Shown here: one piece after another, positions 50,152-59,803 of the stretch
Position numbering within the stretch: the stretch's first letter is position 1
Layout: each line of letters begins with the position of its first letter
From: Flavobacteriales bacterium UBA6772
GTDB lineage: Bacteria; Bacteroidota; Bacteroidia; Flavobacteriales; Flavobacteriaceae
Direction: 5' to 3'
Assembly: GCA_905181765.1 (NCBI GenBank)
Contig: CAJIYW010000001.1
Span: forward strand, 62,001-126,000
DNA length: 64,000 nucleotides
Notes under the pieces: model-generated
What the model was told of the DNA's origin: nothing
The model's input: only the letters and a program-made list of their open reading frames with translations
The model's database searches: none
Program-made: the position numbers and the translations under genes

Positions 50152-50494
50152 TTAAAGAATACTAATAATATTTTCTGGAGGTCGGCCAATAACGGCTTTG
50201 TTGTTATTAATCACAATTGGCCGCTCTATTAATTTAGGATTTGATATCATCGCTTCAATAATTTCAGCATCTGACATTTCCTTTCCTTTGTAATTCTCTT
50301 TCCAAATTGACTCTGTTTTTCGAACGAGTTGAATAGGAGTGAATGCCTAATAATTTAATAATTTCTGTTAAAGTTTCTGCTGATGGAATATCGTCTAAGT
50401 ACCTTACTATTTCGAATTCTTTATTAGATTTTTCTATAATAGCCAAACCTTCTCTAGATTTTCTGCAACGCGGATTATGGTATATTTTTATCAT
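50152..50494 (-). CDS. ArsC/Spx-family (arsenate reductase-like) protein (one frameshift in this sequence)
   Basis: The repaired protein is about 114 residues. It starts MIKIYHNPRCRKSREGLAII with the single Cys and the Arg of ArsC-like thioredoxin folds, and ends SNPKLIERPIVINNNKAVIG and RPPENIISIL. The frame breaks near 50335, where one extra base stops the reading of HSIQLVRKTESIWKENYKGK. The family includes glutaredoxin-dependent arsenate reductases, but no ars genes are nearby, so a general redox or stress role is as likely. Confidence 0.85.
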
Positions 50495-50553
50495 TTTTTT
50501 TAAAGTTTATGGATTTGTGATTTCACGTGATTGCTATAAATTTTTATTAAAAG

Positions 50554-51648
50554 CTACCCGTTTTTCTGCCCATTTTTCATTAAATAAGATTTTAAAAACG
50601 GATCAATATCGCCATTCATAACATTATCTACATTTCCGGTTTCATAAGCAGTTCTTACATCTTTTACTAATTTATAAGGATGCATCACGTAATTTCTAAT
50701 CTGACTGCCCCATTCATTTTTTAATTTACCAGATTCAATTTTATCTCTTGCTGCTTGTTGTTTTTGTAATTCAATTTCATATAATTGAGATTTCAACATT
50801 TTCATTGCAGTAGCTCTATTATCGTGCTGAGAACGAGAATTAGAACAAGAAATTTGAATTCCAGAAGGTTTATGTGTCAACTGAACTTTTGTCTCAACCT
50901 TATTTACATTTTGTCCGCCAGCACCACTAGAACGGGCAGTTACAATTTCTATATCTGCAGGATTTATGTCTATTTCAATAGAATCGTCAGCTACAGGAAA
51001 AACATATACAGAACCAAAAGTTGTATGACGTTTACCATTAGAATCAAAAGGTGAAATACGCACCAACCTGTGCACTCCATTTTCTCCCTTTAACCAACCA
51101 AAAGCATAATCGCCTTCAATTTCTATGGTAATTGTTTTAATTCCTACCACATCGCCTGCTTGATAATTGAGTGTTTTTAATTTAAAACCTTGCTTTTCTG
51201 CCCACATAGTGTACATTCTAGACAACATTTCTACCCAATCACAGCTTTCTGTTCCTCCGGCACCCGCATTAATTTGTATGGTTGCAGACAAAGAATCTCC
51301 TTCTTCAGAGAGCATATTTCTAAACTCTAAGTCTTCTAAAAAAGTATTGGTAATTTCAAATTGTTCTATAACTTCCTTTTCTTCAACTTCACCTTCTTTA
51401 TAAAAATCATATAATACGACCACATCCTCATTTAAAGTAATGGTTTTATGATAATCTTCTACCCATTTTTTCTTAAATCGTAAGTCCTTCATGAAAACTT
51501 CCGCCGCTTTCGGATCGTTCCAAAAATCTGGATCTACCGTCTTTTCTTCTTCGTTTGCTATTTCTACGAGTTTTTTATCAATCTCTAAATAAGATTTTAA
51601 TTTCTCAATTCTAGAAGCGATATCTTTAAGTTGGTCTTGTGTAATCAT
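50554..51648 (-). CDS. prfB: Peptide chain release factor 2
   Basis: I start at ATG 51648 ([17 protein letters not shown]); the 28 upstream codons are not family-like. RF2 marks are SPFD (stop-codon recognition) and [20 protein letters not shown] with the GGQ catalytic motif. The 364-residue frame is continuous: at the place where many bacteria have a programmed +1 frameshift (after RGYL in E. coli), this gene reads SYLEIDKK with no TGA. RF2 releases peptides at UGA and UAA. Confidence 0.96.
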   Translation of the reverse strand: MITQDQLKDIASRIEKLKSYLEIDKKLVEIANEEEKTVDPDFWNDPKAAEVFMKDLRFKKKWVEDYHKTITLNEDVVVLYDFYKEGEVEEKEVIEQFEITNTFLEDLEFRNMLSEEGDSLSATIQINAGAGGTESCDWVEMLSRMYTMWAEKQGFKLKTLNYQAGDVVGIKTITIEIEGDYAFGWLKGENGVHRLVRISPFDSNGKRHTTFGSVYVFPVADDSIEIDINPADIEIVTARSSGAGGQNVNKVETKVQLTHKPSGIQISCSNSRSQHDNRATAMKMLKSQLYEIELQKQQAARDKIESGKLKNEWGSQIRNYVMHPYKLVKDVRTAYETGNVDNVMNGDIDPFLKSYLMKNGQKNG

Positions 51649-51735
51649 AAGCTCAACAAAAATAAATGAAATTTTAAGATTTCTCGTTTTAAAAGTTGAT
51701 AGATATTTTATAGATTTATAGAAAATTAACAAAAC

Positions 51736-54159
51736 ATGAAAAAAGCACTATTAATTCTTTTTTTTATTACTTTTTCTATTAGTGGGTTTTCACAGTTTTT
51801 TATTGAGAAAACAGGAAATAAATTACAAAAAGGAATCACTAAATATGAAGGCTATTTTACTTTTTATTACGATGATAATTCAGATAAAATATTTCTTCAA
51901 ATAGATGATTTAAATACTGAATTTCTTTATATACGTTCGCTATCAGAAGGAATTGGTTCTAATGATATTGGTTTAGATAGAGGTCAGTTAGGAGGCGGAG
52001 CAGTTGTTTACTTTAAGAAAATTGGTAATAAAATTATGCTTATACAACCCAACCAAGATTATAGAGCTATTACAGAAAATAGAGATGAAAAAAAGTCTGT
52101 GAAACAAGCTTTTGCAAAATCCGTATTACACGGATTTAAAATTGAAAAAACGAATAAAAATACTTTTTTAGTAGATGCTACAAATTTTTTTATGCGAGAT
52201 GCACATGGAGTTGCAAACATATTGGCTAGAAATAAACAAGGAAGTTATAGTTTGGATAAGAGTAAATCTGCATTTAATATAGGGAGAATAAAAGCGTTTC
52301 CAAAGAATGTAGAGTTTGATGTAATGCTTACTTTTAAAGGAGCTCCCAAGGGATATAATATTAGATCTGTAACTCCAGATGCAAGTTTGGTTACTATTAA
52401 TCAACATCATTCTTTTGTAGAATTACCAGATAATAATTATCGGCCTAGAAGTTTTGATCCACGTTCAGGTGCGAATATGATGTCTTATTTAGATTATGCA
52501 ACTCCGGTAAATCAGTCTATTACAAAAAGATTTATTAGAAGACATCGATTGGAAAAAGTAAATCCCAATGCAGAAATATCAGTGGCTAAAGAACCAATTA
52601 TTTATTATTTAGACAGAGGTACACCAGAACCTGTTCGTTCTGCATTATTAGATGGTGGACGCTGGTGGAATGAAGCTTTTGAATCAGCTGGTTACAAAGA
52701 TGCTTTTCAAATGAAAATGTTGCCCGAAGGTGCAGATCCTTTAGATGTGCGTTATAACATGGTGCAGTGGGTGCATCGTTCTACGAGAGGTTGGAGTTAT
52801 GGTGCAAGTATTTCTGATCCAAGAACAGGTGAAATTATCAAAGGTCATGTTAGTCTAGGGAGTTTAAGAATTCGTCAAGATTTTTTAATTGCACAAGCAT
52901 TGCAAGCGCCTTATGCTAAAAATAATGTAGACGACAATTTTGCCTTACAAATGGCAATTGCAAGAATTAGACAATTATCTGCTCATGAAATAGGTCATAC
53001 TTTAGGTTTTGCACATAATTTTGCAGCAAGTACTAATAATAGGGCTTCTGTAATGGATTATCCGCACCCGAAGTTTATTTTAGAAGACGGGAAAATAGAT
53101 TTTTCTAATGCCTATGATACTAAGATTGGTCTTTGGGACAAAGTAATAGTCGCCTATGCATATCAAGATTTTTCAAAAGATAAAAATGAAGAAGAAGAAT
53201 TGAATGCCATTCTAGATAATGCTTTTGCAACCGGATTAAAATACTTGTCAGATTCAGACGCAAGGCCTCAAGGAAGCGCTAGCAGTTCCGCTCATTTATG
53301 GGATAACGGGGGCAATATTCATGATGAATTGTATAACATTCTTAAAATAAGAAAAACAGCAATAAATAATTTCTCTACAGACAATATAAAAACTAGTCAA
53401 CCTTATTCTGTTTTAGAAGATGTTTTTGTGCCATTGTATTTCTTGCATCGTTTTCAAACAGAAGCAACCGTAAAATTAATTGGTGGTTTAGACTACAGTT
53501 ATGCTGTTAAAGGAGGCGCACAAACAATTGTAAAAAGAGTTTCTGGCAGTACAGAAAGAATTGCGTTGCAAGCCGTTTTAAAGACCATAATGGTTGATGA
53601 AATAGCAATTCCAGAAGAGAAATTAGAATTATTTCCACCAAGAGCAATGGGGTTTGGTAGAACAAGAGAATCTTTTAAAAGTGACTTAGGTGTTGAATTT
53701 GATGCTTTTGGAGCAGTAGAAACAGCAAGTGAAATGACGTTGAATTTGCTATTAAACCCTGAAAGAGCTTCAAGACTAATTGCGCATAAAAGTTTAAACA
53801 AAAACCAACTAGGTTTGGTTGAGTTGATTGATGAATTAGTTGTTAAAACCATCAATATAACTCACGAGAATTCTTATTTTCAAGAATTACAAAACGTAAT
53901 AAATACAAAGGTTTTAGAGCAATTATTTTATTTAGGAGCTTCTAAAAATCAGTACCAACAAGTAAATGCAATTGTATTATTTAAGTTAGATGAAATTAAA
54001 TTGAGTATCCAAAATAAAAATACCGAAGGAATTCAACATATATATGATAAGGCAATGGTTAAAATGATTGATAGTTTTATTAAAAAACCTACATCGTTTA
54101 AAAGAACGAAAGCTCCTCAGATTCCAGATGGCTCGCCAATTGGAAGTTATAAGCATTGA
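51736..54159 (+). CDS. Secreted zinc metalloprotease with DUF5117-type region
   Basis: The 807-residue protein has a Sec signal ([20 protein letters not shown]). The zinc site [11 protein letters not shown] (residues 417-427) matches HExxHxxGxxH, with a Met-turn candidate at SVMDYPHP. The N-terminal half ([20 protein letters not shown], then [18 protein letters not shown] segments) resembles the DUF5117/5118 layout of Bacteroidota. It probably digests extracellular or envelope proteins. It is divergent from prfB. Confidence 0.88.
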   Translation: MKKALLILFFITFSISGFSQFFIEKTGNKLQKGITKYEGYFTFYYDDNSDKIFLQIDDLNTEFLYIRSLSEGIGSNDIGLDRGQLGGGAVVYFKKIGNKIMLIQPNQDYRAITENRDEKKSVKQAFAKSVLHGFKIEKTNKNTFLVDATNFFMRDAHGVANILARNKQGSYSLDKSKSAFNIGRIKAFPKNVEFDVMLTFKGAPKGYNIRSVTPDASLVTINQHHSFVELPDNNYRPRSFDPRSGANMMSYLDYATPVNQSITKRFIRRHRLEKVNPNAEISVAKEPIIYYLDRGTPEPVRSALLDGGRWWNEAFESAGYKDAFQMKMLPEGADPLDVRYNMVQWVHRSTRGWSYGASISDPRTGEIIKGHVSLGSLRIRQDFLIAQALQAPYAKNNVDDNFALQMAIARIRQLSAHEIGHTLGFAHNFAASTNNRASVMDYPHPKFILEDGKIDFSNAYDTKIGLWDKVIVAYAYQDFSKDKNEEEELNAILDNAFATGLKYLSDSDARPQGSASSSAHLWDNGGNIHDELYNILKIRKTAINNFSTDNIKTSQPYSVLEDVFVPLYFLHRFQTEATVKLIGGLDYSYAVKGGAQTIVKRVSGSTERIALQAVLKTIMVDEIAIPEEKLELFPPRAMGFGRTRESFKSDLGVEFDAFGAVETASEMTLNLLLNPERASRLIAHKSLNKNQLGLVELIDELVVKTINITHENSYFQELQNVINTKVLEQLFYLGASKNQYQQVNAIVLFKLDEIKLSIQNKNTEGIQHIYDKAMVKMIDSFIKKPTSFKRTKAPQIPDGSPIGSYKH

Positions 54160-54229
54160 TATAATATAAGAGTTACACAGAAATATTTAAATATTTTAAA
54201 TATTATTGGAATTAAATACAAATAAATAG

Positions 54230-55249
54230 ATGATTATAGACCTAATTTCAGATACAGTAACAAAGCCAACAGCAAAAATGTTGGAGGTAATGATGCATGC
54301 AAAAGTTGGAGACGATGTTTTTAAAAGTGATCCCACCGTAAATGAATTGCAAGAAAAAGCGGCAAAAATGTTCGGAATGGAAGATGCATTATTTTTTCCT
54401 TCAGGTACAATGGCAAATCAGACAGCCATAAAACTGCACACCCAACCTGGAGATAAATTAATATGCGACAAGTATGCCCATGTTTATAATTACGAGGGTG
54501 GAGGAGCAGCATTTAACTCTGGAGTTACTTGCAAATTAATTGACGGACAAAGAGGTATGTTTACTGCTGCACAATTAGAAGAAGCTGTTTTTGGTAGAGC
54601 AGACATTCATGTGCCTTATTCTAGGTTGGTATGTATAGAAAATACTACAAATAAAGGAGGTGGTGCGTGCTGGGATTTTTCTGAATTAGAGAAAATTCAA
54701 AAAATAGCTAAAGAGAATAACTTAGCTTTTCATTTAGACGGTGCGCGTTTGTTCAATGCTTTGGTAGCTAAAAAAGAGTCTCCAGAACAATATGGACAAT
54801 TATTTGATACCATTTCTATTTGTTTATCTAAAGGCTTAGGAGCGCCAATAGGTTCTATTTTATTGGGTTCTAAAGAGGATATATCAAAGGCTTTAAGAAT
54901 TCGAAAACTTTTTGGTGGAGCCATGAGACAGGTTGGTTTTTTAGCAGCTGCAGGTATTTATGCTCTAGATAATCATATAAATCGTTTGGAAGAAGATCAT
55001 CAAAAAGCAAAAGAAATTGGTGCAGTTTTAGAATCTGTTTCTTATGTTACTAAGTTGGAAACTATAGAAACTAATATTGTTATTTTTTATGTGGATGAAA
55101 AAATAGGCGTAGCTAAATTTATTCAAAAAATGAAGGATAAAAATATTTTATTGACGCCAATGGGTGAAGGTAGAATTAGAATTGTTACGCACTTAGATTA
55201 TACCAAAGAAATGCATGAAATTCTTTTAGAAGCGCTTAAGAGGTTTTGA
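54230..55249 (+). CDS. ltaE: Low-specificity L-threonine aldolase
   Basis: The 339-residue PLP enzyme has the family hallmarks: LISDTVTKPTAKMLEVMMHAKVGDDVF at the start, FPSGTMANQTAIKLHTQPGD, FHLDGARLFNALVA (the PLP-contacting Asp) and ICLSKGLGAPIGS with the Schiff-base Lys201. It cleaves threonine or allo-threonine to glycine and acetaldehyde. With the Tdh/Kbl pair at 17779-19945, the genome has two threonine-to-glycine routes. Confidence 0.93.
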   Translation: MIIDLISDTVTKPTAKMLEVMMHAKVGDDVFKSDPTVNELQEKAAKMFGMEDALFFPSGTMANQTAIKLHTQPGDKLICDKYAHVYNYEGGGAAFNSGVTCKLIDGQRGMFTAAQLEEAVFGRADIHVPYSRLVCIENTTNKGGGACWDFSELEKIQKIAKENNLAFHLDGARLFNALVAKKESPEQYGQLFDTISICLSKGLGAPIGSILLGSKEDISKALRIRKLFGGAMRQVGFLAAAGIYALDNHINRLEEDHQKAKEIGAVLESVSYVTKLETIETNIVIFYVDEKIGVAKFIQKMKDKNILLTPMGEGRIRIVTHLDYTKEMHEILLEALKRF

Positions 55250-55301
55250 AAAATATTTTTTTTTAATCTATAGAATTGGTGCCGCATTAAGAATAGTTTG
55301 A

Positions 55302-55916
55302 TTAACTATTTGTATCTAATTTTGCTAATTCTTTATAATTTGTATTTAATTTTTTTAATAAAAATCCGTATAGCAATTGGTAGAATAAACATAAAATTCC
55401 TAAAATCAATAAGGTGGCAATCAGTGATGCAAAAACTATAAAAAGAATTTTTTTATTATTTAAATCTTCTAAGTTCGTTTGAATAGATGCATTGGTAGCC
55501 ACAACCATAACTAATAACATATAACCGAGATTAAAAAGAACGTAATTTCTAACAGTTTTTCTAGTTTTAATTATTTTTTTCATTAAGTTGTTTGTAGAGT
55601 CTGTAGTAGAAATTCTTTTGTAATTCAAATAGAATATTACTAAAAAGTAAAATAAGATAATATAAGCCACAATTTGAGAATAAAAAATAAAATTCATCAA
55701 ACCTAATTTCTCGTATTCAGCATAAGCTTCATCCATATCTATAAAAAAATAGAGAGAATTTAAAATTACAAACTCAAGAATACCAATTATAAATATCCAT
55801 TTTACAATAGAGGCTGATCTTGAGTGTGCAAGTTTGTAAATCTCAATAGTAGAGCGTTTACTAGCTTGTTCTGGTTGATTTTTCCAGGCTTTTTTATAGT
55901 TGTCTAATAAATCCAT
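55302..55916 (-). CDS. Four-helix membrane protein, probable partner of the ECF sigma factor
   Basis: The 204-residue protein has a cytoplasmic N-terminus of about 35 residues (MDLLDNYKKAWKNQPEQASK) and four predicted membrane segments. It starts 2 bases after the stop of an ECF sigma factor gene on the same strand. The arrangement suggests an anti-sigma or sensor role, though no zinc-binding HxxxCxxC motif of the ZAS type is present. Function is inferred from position only. Confidence 0.65.
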   Translation of the reverse strand: MDLLDNYKKAWKNQPEQASKRSTIEIYKLAHSRSASIVKWIFIIGILEFVILNSLYFFIDMDEAYAEYEKLGLMNFIFYSQIVAYIILFYFLVIFYLNYKRISTTDSTNNLMKKIIKTRKTVRNYVLFNLGYMLLVMVVATNASIQTNLEDLNNKKILFIVFASLIATLLILGILCLFYQLLYGFLLKKLNTNYKELAKLDTNS

Positions 55917-55918
55917 AA

Positions 55919-56413
55919 TTATGGGTTTAAGATGTTTTTTAATTTTTCTTTTGCTCTGTTCATTTTTACTCTTGCATTTACATTCGTAATTCCTAATGTT
56001 TCCGATATTTCTTTATAAGGTTTGTCTTCTAAGTATAAAAAGATAAGTGCTTTTTCTATGTCATTTAATCGATGAATTGCCGCGTAAAGTGCTTTTAATT
56101 TTATTTCCTCTGTGTCTTCATAAGGGGTAGATTCAATTTTATAAGCAATAGCACTAAAATCTTGTGTTTTCACTTTTCTAGTAGATTTTCTATATAATGA
56201 AATTGCAGTATTTAAGGCAACTCTATACATCCATGTACTAAATTTAGAGTCGCCCCTGAATTTGAGGTAATTCTTCCAAACCTGTATGGTTATTTCTTGA
56301 AACAAATCATCATGAGCATTTTTATTCGTAGTATACATACTACAAATTTTATGAACTATATTTTGATTTGCTTCAAAGTCTAATAAAAATTTATTTTCTA
56401 AATCTTTTTGCAA
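55919..56413 (-). CDS. ECF RNA polymerase sigma factor
   Basis: The 164-residue protein has sigma region 2 (HDDLFQEITIQVWKNYLKFR, then GDSKFSTWMYRVALNTAISL) and region 4 with a helix-turn-helix (EKALIFLYLEDKPYKEISET, then LGITNVNARVKMNRAKEKL). It lacks region 3, as ECF factors do. The membrane protein gene behind it is the likely regulator. The stress it answers to cannot be read from the sequence. Confidence 0.92.
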   Translation of the reverse strand: MQKDLENKFLLDFEANQNIVHKICSMYTTNKNAHDDLFQEITIQVWKNYLKFRGDSKFSTWMYRVALNTAISLYRKSTRKVKTQDFSAIAYKIESTPYEDTEEIKLKALYAAIHRLNDIEKALIFLYLEDKPYKEISETLGITNVNARVKMNRAKEKLKNILNP

Positions 56414-56439
56414 TTATTAACTTATTTATTTATCTATTA

Positions 56440-56466
56440 GTAACGTAAATATATCAAATGTTACAA
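56440..56466 (-). promoter_or_regulatory. Candidate self-regulated promoter of the ECF sigma gene
   Basis: On the minus strand TTGTAACATTT is followed by CGTTAC, resembling an ECF -35 AAC element and -10 CGT element. The gap between AAC and CGT is 14 bases, two shorter than the usual 16, so the match is weak. The sigma start codon lies about 26 bases further. Confidence 0.3.
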
Positions 56467-56503
56467 TTTTATGAATAAATATTTTATTAAGTTTAAAATT
56501 TTA

Positions 56504-56511
56504 TATATTTG
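56504..56511 (+). promoter_or_regulatory. -7 box of the CarH-like regulator gene
   Basis: TATATTTG matches TAnnTTTG and lies 15 bases before ATG 56527. This leaves only a very short leader, and it rules against the TTG at 56509 as the start because that codon would overlap the box. Confidence 0.5.
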
Positions 56512-56526
56512 GCTTTATCAAAACAT

Positions 56527-57426
56527 ATGAAATTGGACAACATTCAGCAAGATTTTACAATCAAGGACCTTGAAAATATATCAGGAATTAAAGCACATAC
56601 AATTCGTATCTGGGAAAAAAGATATAATTTACTAGAGCCTAAAAGAACAGACACGAATATTAGATATTATTCTCATGAAAATTTACAAAAGATTTTAAAT
56701 GTTGTTTTATTAAGTAAAAACGGTTATAAAATATCTAGAATTGCAAAAATGTCTAGAGAAGAAATGCTATTGGAATCTAGAGAAGTTGCTTTTGGCAGCA
56801 ATACAAATGATGCTGTAATTAATGATTTTAAGTTGGCAATGTTTCAATTTGATAAAGTATTGTTTGATAAAACATATAAAAAATTATTATTAAAAAAACA
56901 TTTTGAAAAAATTGTAAAAGATGTTTTTATTCCTTTATTACATCATATTGGATTGTTGTGGCAGACAGATACTATCTTACCTGCTCATGAGCATTTTGTA
57001 TCTAATTTAATAGCCCAAAAAATTCACTCAAATATAGAGCTTATAGAACCTGTTTTTAATGAATCAGATAAAACATATGTGTTATTTTTACCTGAAAATG
57101 AAATCCACGATTTAGGTTTATTATACTTAAATTACGAGCTACTTTTAAAAGGGAATAAGACTATTTATCTTGGTCAGAATTTGCCATTAGATAATTTAAA
57201 ACGTTTTTTTGATACTAAAAAAGAATTGTGTTTTATAACTTCATTAACGGTCCAACCTTATAAAGATAAAATAGAAGATTATTTTAATCAGGTTGAAGGT
57301 CTTCTAGGAACTTCTAACCATGAGTTTATTGCAATAGGTAGAAGGACTTCTTTATTGAAAACTAAAGTCTACAAATCCAATATTTCTTTCTGTGATAGTA
57401 TTGCAGATATATTAAAAGTTATATAA
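56527..57426 (+). CDS. CarH-like MerR-family regulator with B12-binding domain
   Basis: The 299-residue protein has an N-terminal MerR helix-turn-helix (FTIKDLENISGIKAHTIRIW, then EKRYNLLEPKRT). A helical-bundle domain carries the W-x9-EH motif (Trp145, Glu155, His156) that cradles adenosylcobalamin in CarH. A Rossmann-like B12 domain has ExHxxG (Glu192, His194, Gly197), where His194 would be the lower cobalt ligand. CarH represses carotenoid genes in the dark and lets go in light. The residue after Trp145 is Gln146; in Thermus CarH the equivalent His132 forms the light-state ligand. The crtI-crtB-crtZ genes follow 59 bases downstream, and an adenosyltransferase gene lies elsewhere in the window. 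Confidence 0.88.
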   Translation: MKLDNIQQDFTIKDLENISGIKAHTIRIWEKRYNLLEPKRTDTNIRYYSHENLQKILNVVLLSKNGYKISRIAKMSREEMLLESREVAFGSNTNDAVINDFKLAMFQFDKVLFDKTYKKLLLKKHFEKIVKDVFIPLLHHIGLLWQTDTILPAHEHFVSNLIAQKIHSNIELIEPVFNESDKTYVLFLPENEIHDLGLLYLNYELLLKGNKTIYLGQNLPLDNLKRFFDTKKELCFITSLTVQPYKDKIEDYFNQVEGLLGTSNHEFIAIGRRTSLLKTKVYKSNISFCDSIADILKVI

Positions 57427-57442
57427 TTTATTTTATCTTCAA

Positions 57443-57478
57443 ATTTGTTTAGTTTTTTGGTACCTTTGTTAAACAAAT
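57443..57478 (+). promoter_or_regulatory. crtI promoter with inverted-repeat operator
   Basis: A perfect 9-bp inverted repeat (ATTTGTTTA at 57443-57451 and TAAACAAAT at 57470-57478) encloses TACCTTTG at 57461-57468, an exact match to the TAnnTTTG -7 box. A protein bound to both arms would cover the promoter. MerR/CarH proteins bind such operators, and the regulator gene is directly upstream. Binding is inferred. Confidence 0.55.
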
Positions 57479-57485
57479 ATATTTA

Positions 57486-58952
57486 ATGAAAAAAGACATT
57501 CATATTATTGGTTCTGGTTTCTCTGCGTTGTCGGCTTCCTGTTATTTAGCAAAAGAAGGTTATAGCGTTACTGTTTTAGAAAAAAATGAAACTTTAGGAG
57601 GAAGAGCAAGACAATATAAAAAAGACGGTTTTACATTTGACCTCGGACCTTCTTGGTACTGGATGCCGGATGTTTTCGAACGGTTTTTTGCAGATTTTGG
57701 TAAAAAACCTTCAGATTATTATGTTTTAGATAAATTAAATCCAGGTTATGAGGTTTATTTCGGTGAAAATTCTTCATTAAAAATTCCTGAAAATCTAGAG
57801 GATATTTATAAGGTGTTTGAGTCAGAAGAGAAAGGAAGTGCAAAGCACCTAAAATCTTTCTTAGATTCTGCAAAGGCAAATTATGAAATAGCCGTTTTAG
57901 ATATCGTCTATAAACCGGGTATTTCTCCACTAGAATTAGTCACAACCAAAACTGTAGCTAGAGTTACTCAGTTTTTTTCTAATATTAGAAAAGAAGTAAG
58001 GAAAAATATAAAAAGCAGTAAACTAATTAAAATTTTAGAATTTCCGGTATTGTTTTTAGGAGCAAAACCAAGTAATACCCCAGCTTTTTATAATTTTATG
58101 AATTATGCAGATTTTGGCTTAGGTACCTGGCACCCGAGAGGTGGAATGTATCAGGTAATTGAAGGCATGGTTTCTTTAGCAACCTCTTTAGGTGTAAATT
58201 TTGAATTAAATGCTAACGTAGAAAAAATTTTAACAGATAAAAAACGAAATGTTTCTGGTTTGTTGGTAAATGGCAAAACCATTGAAACTACCTTAGTTTT
58301 AAGTGGTGCAGATTATCACCATACAGAAACTTTATTAGATGAAGATTTAAGACAATATTCAGAAAAATATTGGGATAAGAAGACATTTGCACCTTCTTCG
58401 TTGTTATTTTATGTTGGTTTTGATAAGAAAATAGAAAACGCAAGTCATCATACTCTATTTTTTGATACAGATTTTGATTTACATGCAGAAGAAATTTATG
58501 ATAATCCTAAATGGCCAACAAATCCTTTGTTTTATGCTAACTTTACTTCTATGACAGATAATACTTCTGCACCCGAAGGCAAAGAAGCAGGGTTTTTCTT
58601 AATTCCATTAGCACCAGGAATTGAAGATACTGAAGAACTAAGAGAAACCTATTTTCACAAAATTTTAGATAGATTTGAGCAATTAACAAATCAAGAAGTT
58701 AAAAAAAGCGTTATCTTTAAAAGATCTTTTTGTGTGAAAGACTTTAAAAAAGAATACAATTCGTATAAAGGAAATGCTTATGGAATGGCCAACACATTGC
58801 TGCAAACTGCTTTTTTAAGACCGAGTATTAAAAGTAGCAAAGTGAATAATTTATATTTTACAGGACAATTAACTGTTCCTGGACCAGGAGTGCCACCAGC
58901 TTTAATTTCAGGAAAAATAGCATCAGAATTAATTAAAAAAAATAAATTTTAG
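57486..58952 (+). CDS. crtI: Phytoene desaturase
   Basis: The 488-residue flavoprotein starts with the dinucleotide fold HIIGSGFSALSASCYLAKEG followed by VTVLEKNETLGGRARQ. It has the CrtI segment FDLGPSWYWMPDVFERFF and the C-terminal FAD motif YFTGQLTVPGPGVPPALISG. It introduces double bonds into phytoene to give lycopene. The 6-base gap to crtB indicates one operon. Diapophytoene desaturases share the fold, but the CrtB/CrtZ company favours the C40 pathway. Confidence 0.93.
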   Translation: MKKDIHIIGSGFSALSASCYLAKEGYSVTVLEKNETLGGRARQYKKDGFTFDLGPSWYWMPDVFERFFADFGKKPSDYYVLDKLNPGYEVYFGENSSLKIPENLEDIYKVFESEEKGSAKHLKSFLDSAKANYEIAVLDIVYKPGISPLELVTTKTVARVTQFFSNIRKEVRKNIKSSKLIKILEFPVLFLGAKPSNTPAFYNFMNYADFGLGTWHPRGGMYQVIEGMVSLATSLGVNFELNANVEKILTDKKRNVSGLLVNGKTIETTLVLSGADYHHTETLLDEDLRQYSEKYWDKKTFAPSSLLFYVGFDKKIENASHHTLFFDTDFDLHAEEIYDNPKWPTNPLFYANFTSMTDNTSAPEGKEAGFFLIPLAPGIEDTEELRETYFHKILDRFEQLTNQEVKKSVIFKRSFCVKDFKKEYNSYKGNAYGMANTLLQTAFLRPSIKSSKVNNLYFTGQLTVPGPGVPPALISGKIASELIKKNKF

Positions 58953-58958
58953 AGGAAT

Positions 58959-59801
58959 ATGAAAGAATTATTTGACACTGTCTCTAATGATTGCAGCAAG
59001 CTAGTCACTGAAAAGTATAGTACTTCTTTTTCAATGGCTGTGCATACATTGTCTCCAAAAATAAGAACAGATATTTATAATATTTATGGTTTTGTGCGTT
59101 TTGCAGACGAAATTGTAGATACCTTTCATGACTATGACAAGGAACTATTAATGATGCATTTTGAACGTGATTATTACATGGCAAAAGAGCAGGGTATTAG
59201 TTTAAATCCTATTCTAAATTCATTCCAACAAACTGTAAAGAGATACAAGATACCAGATGAAATGGTGCAAGCATTCTTAAAAAGTATGAAAGCAGATTTA
59301 TTTAAAACTGAATATTCTACGAAAGAAGAATATGATGAGTATATCTATGGTTCTGCAGATGTGGTGGGTTTGATGTGTCTAAAAGTTTTTGTAAATGGTA
59401 ATGATGTTATGTTTGATGCATTAAAAGATGCAGCAATGCGTTTAGGTTCTGCGTTTCAAAAAGTAAATTTTTTAAGAGATTTAAAGGATGATTATGAGGT
59501 TTTAAATAGATCCTACTTTCCAAATATAGATTTAGGAAAACTAGATACTGCTTCCAAACAATTAATTATTGATGAGATTGAAGCTGATTTTGATTTTGCA
59601 TTTAAAAATGGAATTTTAAAATTACCAATAGAAGCAAAGTTCGGAGTTTATATGGCATATAGATATTATAGAAGGCTATTAAAGAAATTAAATAAAGTAC
59701 CTTCAGAAGAAATTATGGATACGAGAATTCGAATCTCTGACCCAATGAAATTAAATTTATTAGCTAGAAGTTATGTAAAGTATAAATTAAAAATGATTTA
59801 A
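58959..59801 (+). CDS. crtB: Phytoene synthase
   Basis: The 280-residue protein belongs to the squalene/phytoene synthase family. It has the substrate-Mg motifs FADEIVDTF in the first third and NFLRDLKDDYEVLNRSYFP in the second, and YIYGSADVVGLMCLKVF between them. It joins two geranylgeranyl diphosphates to phytoene. It lies 6 bases after crtI and 2 bases before crtZ. Confidence 0.94.
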   Translation: MKELFDTVSNDCSKLVTEKYSTSFSMAVHTLSPKIRTDIYNIYGFVRFADEIVDTFHDYDKELLMMHFERDYYMAKEQGISLNPILNSFQQTVKRYKIPDEMVQAFLKSMKADLFKTEYSTKEEYDEYIYGSADVVGLMCLKVFVNGNDVMFDALKDAAMRLGSAFQKVNFLRDLKDDYEVLNRSYFPNIDLGKLDTASKQLIIDEIEADFDFAFKNGILKLPIEAKFGVYMAYRYYRRLLKKLNKVPSEEIMDTRIRISDPMKLNLLARSYVKYKLKMI

Positions 59802-59803
59802 AA

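Noticed and set aside
57459..57464. GGTACC as the centre of the crt operator
   Set aside because: The symmetry axis of the 9-bp arms is between 57460 and 57461, one base away from the centre of GGTACC, so the hexamer is not part of the symmetric site.
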